Origin: Nocardioidaceae bacterium
Lineage (GTDB): Bacteria > Actinomycetota > Actinomycetes > Propionibacteriales > Nocardioidaceae
Length of the DNA stretch: 40,045 nucleotides
Reading direction: 5' to 3'
Assembly (NCBI GenBank): GCA_013695785.1
Contig: JACCZT010000034.1
Location: 1 to 40,045 of the forward strand
Shown one piece after another: positions 38,701-40,045 of this stretch. Positions within the stretch are counted from its first letter, which is position 1. Each line of letters starts with the position of its first letter. The notes below the pieces were generated by a model. That model was not told the origin of the DNA. It did no database searches and saw nothing but the letters and a program-made list of their open reading frames with translations. The translations under genes and the position numbers were made by a program.

Positions 38701-39603
38701 TCAGCTGGTGAGCAGTGGAGTGGCTTCTTTGATGGTCAGGGTGGTCGGTGGTCCTTGGGTGGTGAGGGTTTGGTCGATGGTCTGCCAGTTGCGGTCGTTG
38801 ACGCGGAATCGGATCTGGTAGGTGATGTGGAGGCGGGGGTGCAGGTTGGTGGCGCGGTGGTGGTAGCGGTGGACGATGGAGCCTTGGGGGTAGGGGGCGC
38901 CGGGGGTGGTGGTTGTCAGTGTTTCGCCGTCTCCGGTGTGCCAGGTGTAGCGGGCCGGGTGGGCGATGATGTCGATGTCGTAGCCGAGGAGTCTGGTGGT
39001 GTGGTTGAAGACGGGTTCGGTGGTGTAGAAGATGGTTTCGAGGTTGACCAAGGTGGTGTCGGCTGGTTGGACCTGGATGCGGCGGGTGGGTAGGCCGATG
39101 GTGCGGACCTCGCGCAGGACCACTGCTGGGGTGACCTGCGGCCGCCGTGTGACCGGCGGGCTGCCGTCGGCTGGTGGCGGTGGTGGTTGCCCGGCGTAGC
39201 AGACGGTGTTGACCGGTACCCAACTGCGACCGGGCGGCTGTTCCCAAAGGGTCCATTTCAACTGACCGACAGGACAGGTCTGCGCCGCACCGCAGGAAAC
39301 CGCGTCGCCGGGCAGTGAATTCTCCGAGCACGCAGGTCGCCACATGTACTTAGGCGTGGGAGCATCGTCGACGTCGACAGGAGTCGACGACCCAGGAGCC
39401 GGGGAGTCCGACGGTGGCGAGCTGGCATCAGCAGATCCCGGTACCGTGTCATTTGCTACAGCATTGAGGCTTGGGTTCTTCGGATTCGCAACGACGTTCG
39501 CTCCATCGCCGTCATCGGCGAACACACCCTGTGCGATGCTCGCCGATTGCCCGCAGATGGCAGCGAGGATTGCAGCCACCACAACCACCAGAACGGCCTT
39601 CAT
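38701..39603 (-). CDS. Secreted uncharacterised protein with PKD-like domain
   Basis: N-terminal signal MKAVLVVVVAAILAAICGQSASIAQG; Cys-containing segment (CSENSLPGDAVSCGAAQTC); PKD-like RYTWHTGDGETLTTTTPGAPYPQGSIVHRYHH. Confidence 0.75.
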   Translation of the reverse strand: MKAVLVVVVAAILAAICGQSASIAQGVFADDGDGANVVANPKNPSLNAVANDTVPGSADASSPPSDSPAPGSSTPVDVDDAPTPKYMWRPACSENSLPGDAVSCGAAQTCPVGQLKWTLWEQPPGRSWVPVNTVCYAGQPPPPPADGSPPVTRRPQVTPAVVLREVRTIGLPTRRIQVQPADTTLVNLETIFYTTEPVFNHTTRLLGYDIDIIAHPARYTWHTGDGETLTTTTPGAPYPQGSIVHRYHHRATNLHPRLHITYQIRFRVNDRNWQTIDQTLTTQGPPTTLTIKEATPLLTS

Positions 39604-40045
39604 CGGTCGAGGGCTTTCTGTTCAGTGAGTTCAGTAACGGCCCACGCCCCGGCACGGAAGGCCGTTGCGATTCGCAGTTTGTAGCGACCGCCCTCGCCGA
39701 CCTTGATTTGATCCCCCTTCTTGAGGGCGAATCTGGTCCGCGGCGCGTCGATGTCAACTAACACAGTCGCCGTGGGGCCATCGAGGTAGGCGACTGGGTC
39801 GCCGGGTTCCCAACCGTCGTCTTTGAAGAAGCCGCCGTTGGCGTAGGTCTTGCGGTACAGGTCGATGTAGTTGTCGCATCCCTGGCACTCGGGCGATGTC
39901 TTTGCTTGTAGCGGTTTGACGTCGCCTGTTGCGGAGGCGTGGTTCATGAGGTCGATGTAGTGCTGGACGAATCTTGCGGCACCTTTGGCCGTGTTGGGTT
40001 TGGCGGCGGCAGGGAGGGTTGGTGGTGTGGGATCGGTCGGTGATG
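39600..40045 (-). CDS. DUF6318-like protein, 5'-truncated by window edge
   Basis: Frame is open upstream of ATG 39947 to the window end (...PTDPTPPTLPAAAKPNTAKGAARFVQHYIDLMNHASATGDVKPLQAKTSPECQGCDNYIDLYRKTY); ATGA overlap with the PKD-like gene. Confidence 0.7.
   Translation of the reverse strand, partial: SPTDPTPPTLPAAAKPNTAKGAARFVQHYIDLMNHASATGDVKPLQAKTSPECQGCDNYIDLYRKTYANGGFFKDDGWEPGDPVAYLDGPTATVLVDIDAPRTRFALKKGDQIKVGEGGRYKLRIATAFRAGAWAVTELTEQKALDR

Overview
High-GC actinobacterial chromosomal window, probably Propionibacteriales/Nocardioidaceae-like (inferred from gene content and synteny, not searched). Left to right: the 3' part of a NarL/LuxR-type response regulator; the cell-elongation operon mreB-mreC-mreD-PBP2-rodA; a B12-binding radical SAM protein (TIGR03960-like), a GNAT and a divergent CynX-like MFS transporter, then the TIGR03936/DUF2344 partner; an RNase E/G gene with a structured leader; rplU-rpmA-obgE-proB; two small uncharacterised ORFs (one a 49-aa single-TM protein absent from the supplied ORF track); nadD-rsfS-histidine phosphatase; tRNA-Ala(GGC); glgX-treY-treZ; an acyl-ACP desaturase; a DinB/DUF664 protein; a GT2; a teichoic-acid-like glycopolymer locus (Wzt/Wzm-type ABC exporter, Bcs1-like CDP-ribitol synthase fusion, GT2, two divergent TagF-like polymerases, a CDP-alcohol phosphotransferase); a Xi-class GST; and a compositionally different right end encoding a secreted PKD-like protein and a DUF6318-like protein. 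Most of the window is conserved core genome. No CRISPR array, intact IS or prophage was found. Best leads: the glycopolymer locus, where the TagF-like proteins carry HG(E/D)SDK instead of HGTPLK and the CDP-alcohol transferase has His at the fourth Asp of its motif; a multi-hairpin leader upstream of RNase E with mutually exclusive helices; three consecutive near-perfect hairpins at 27337-27425; widespread leaderless promoter architecture; and the uncharacterised radical SAM pair linked to RNase E. No search, folding or composition program was run; all family calls are from motif recognition.
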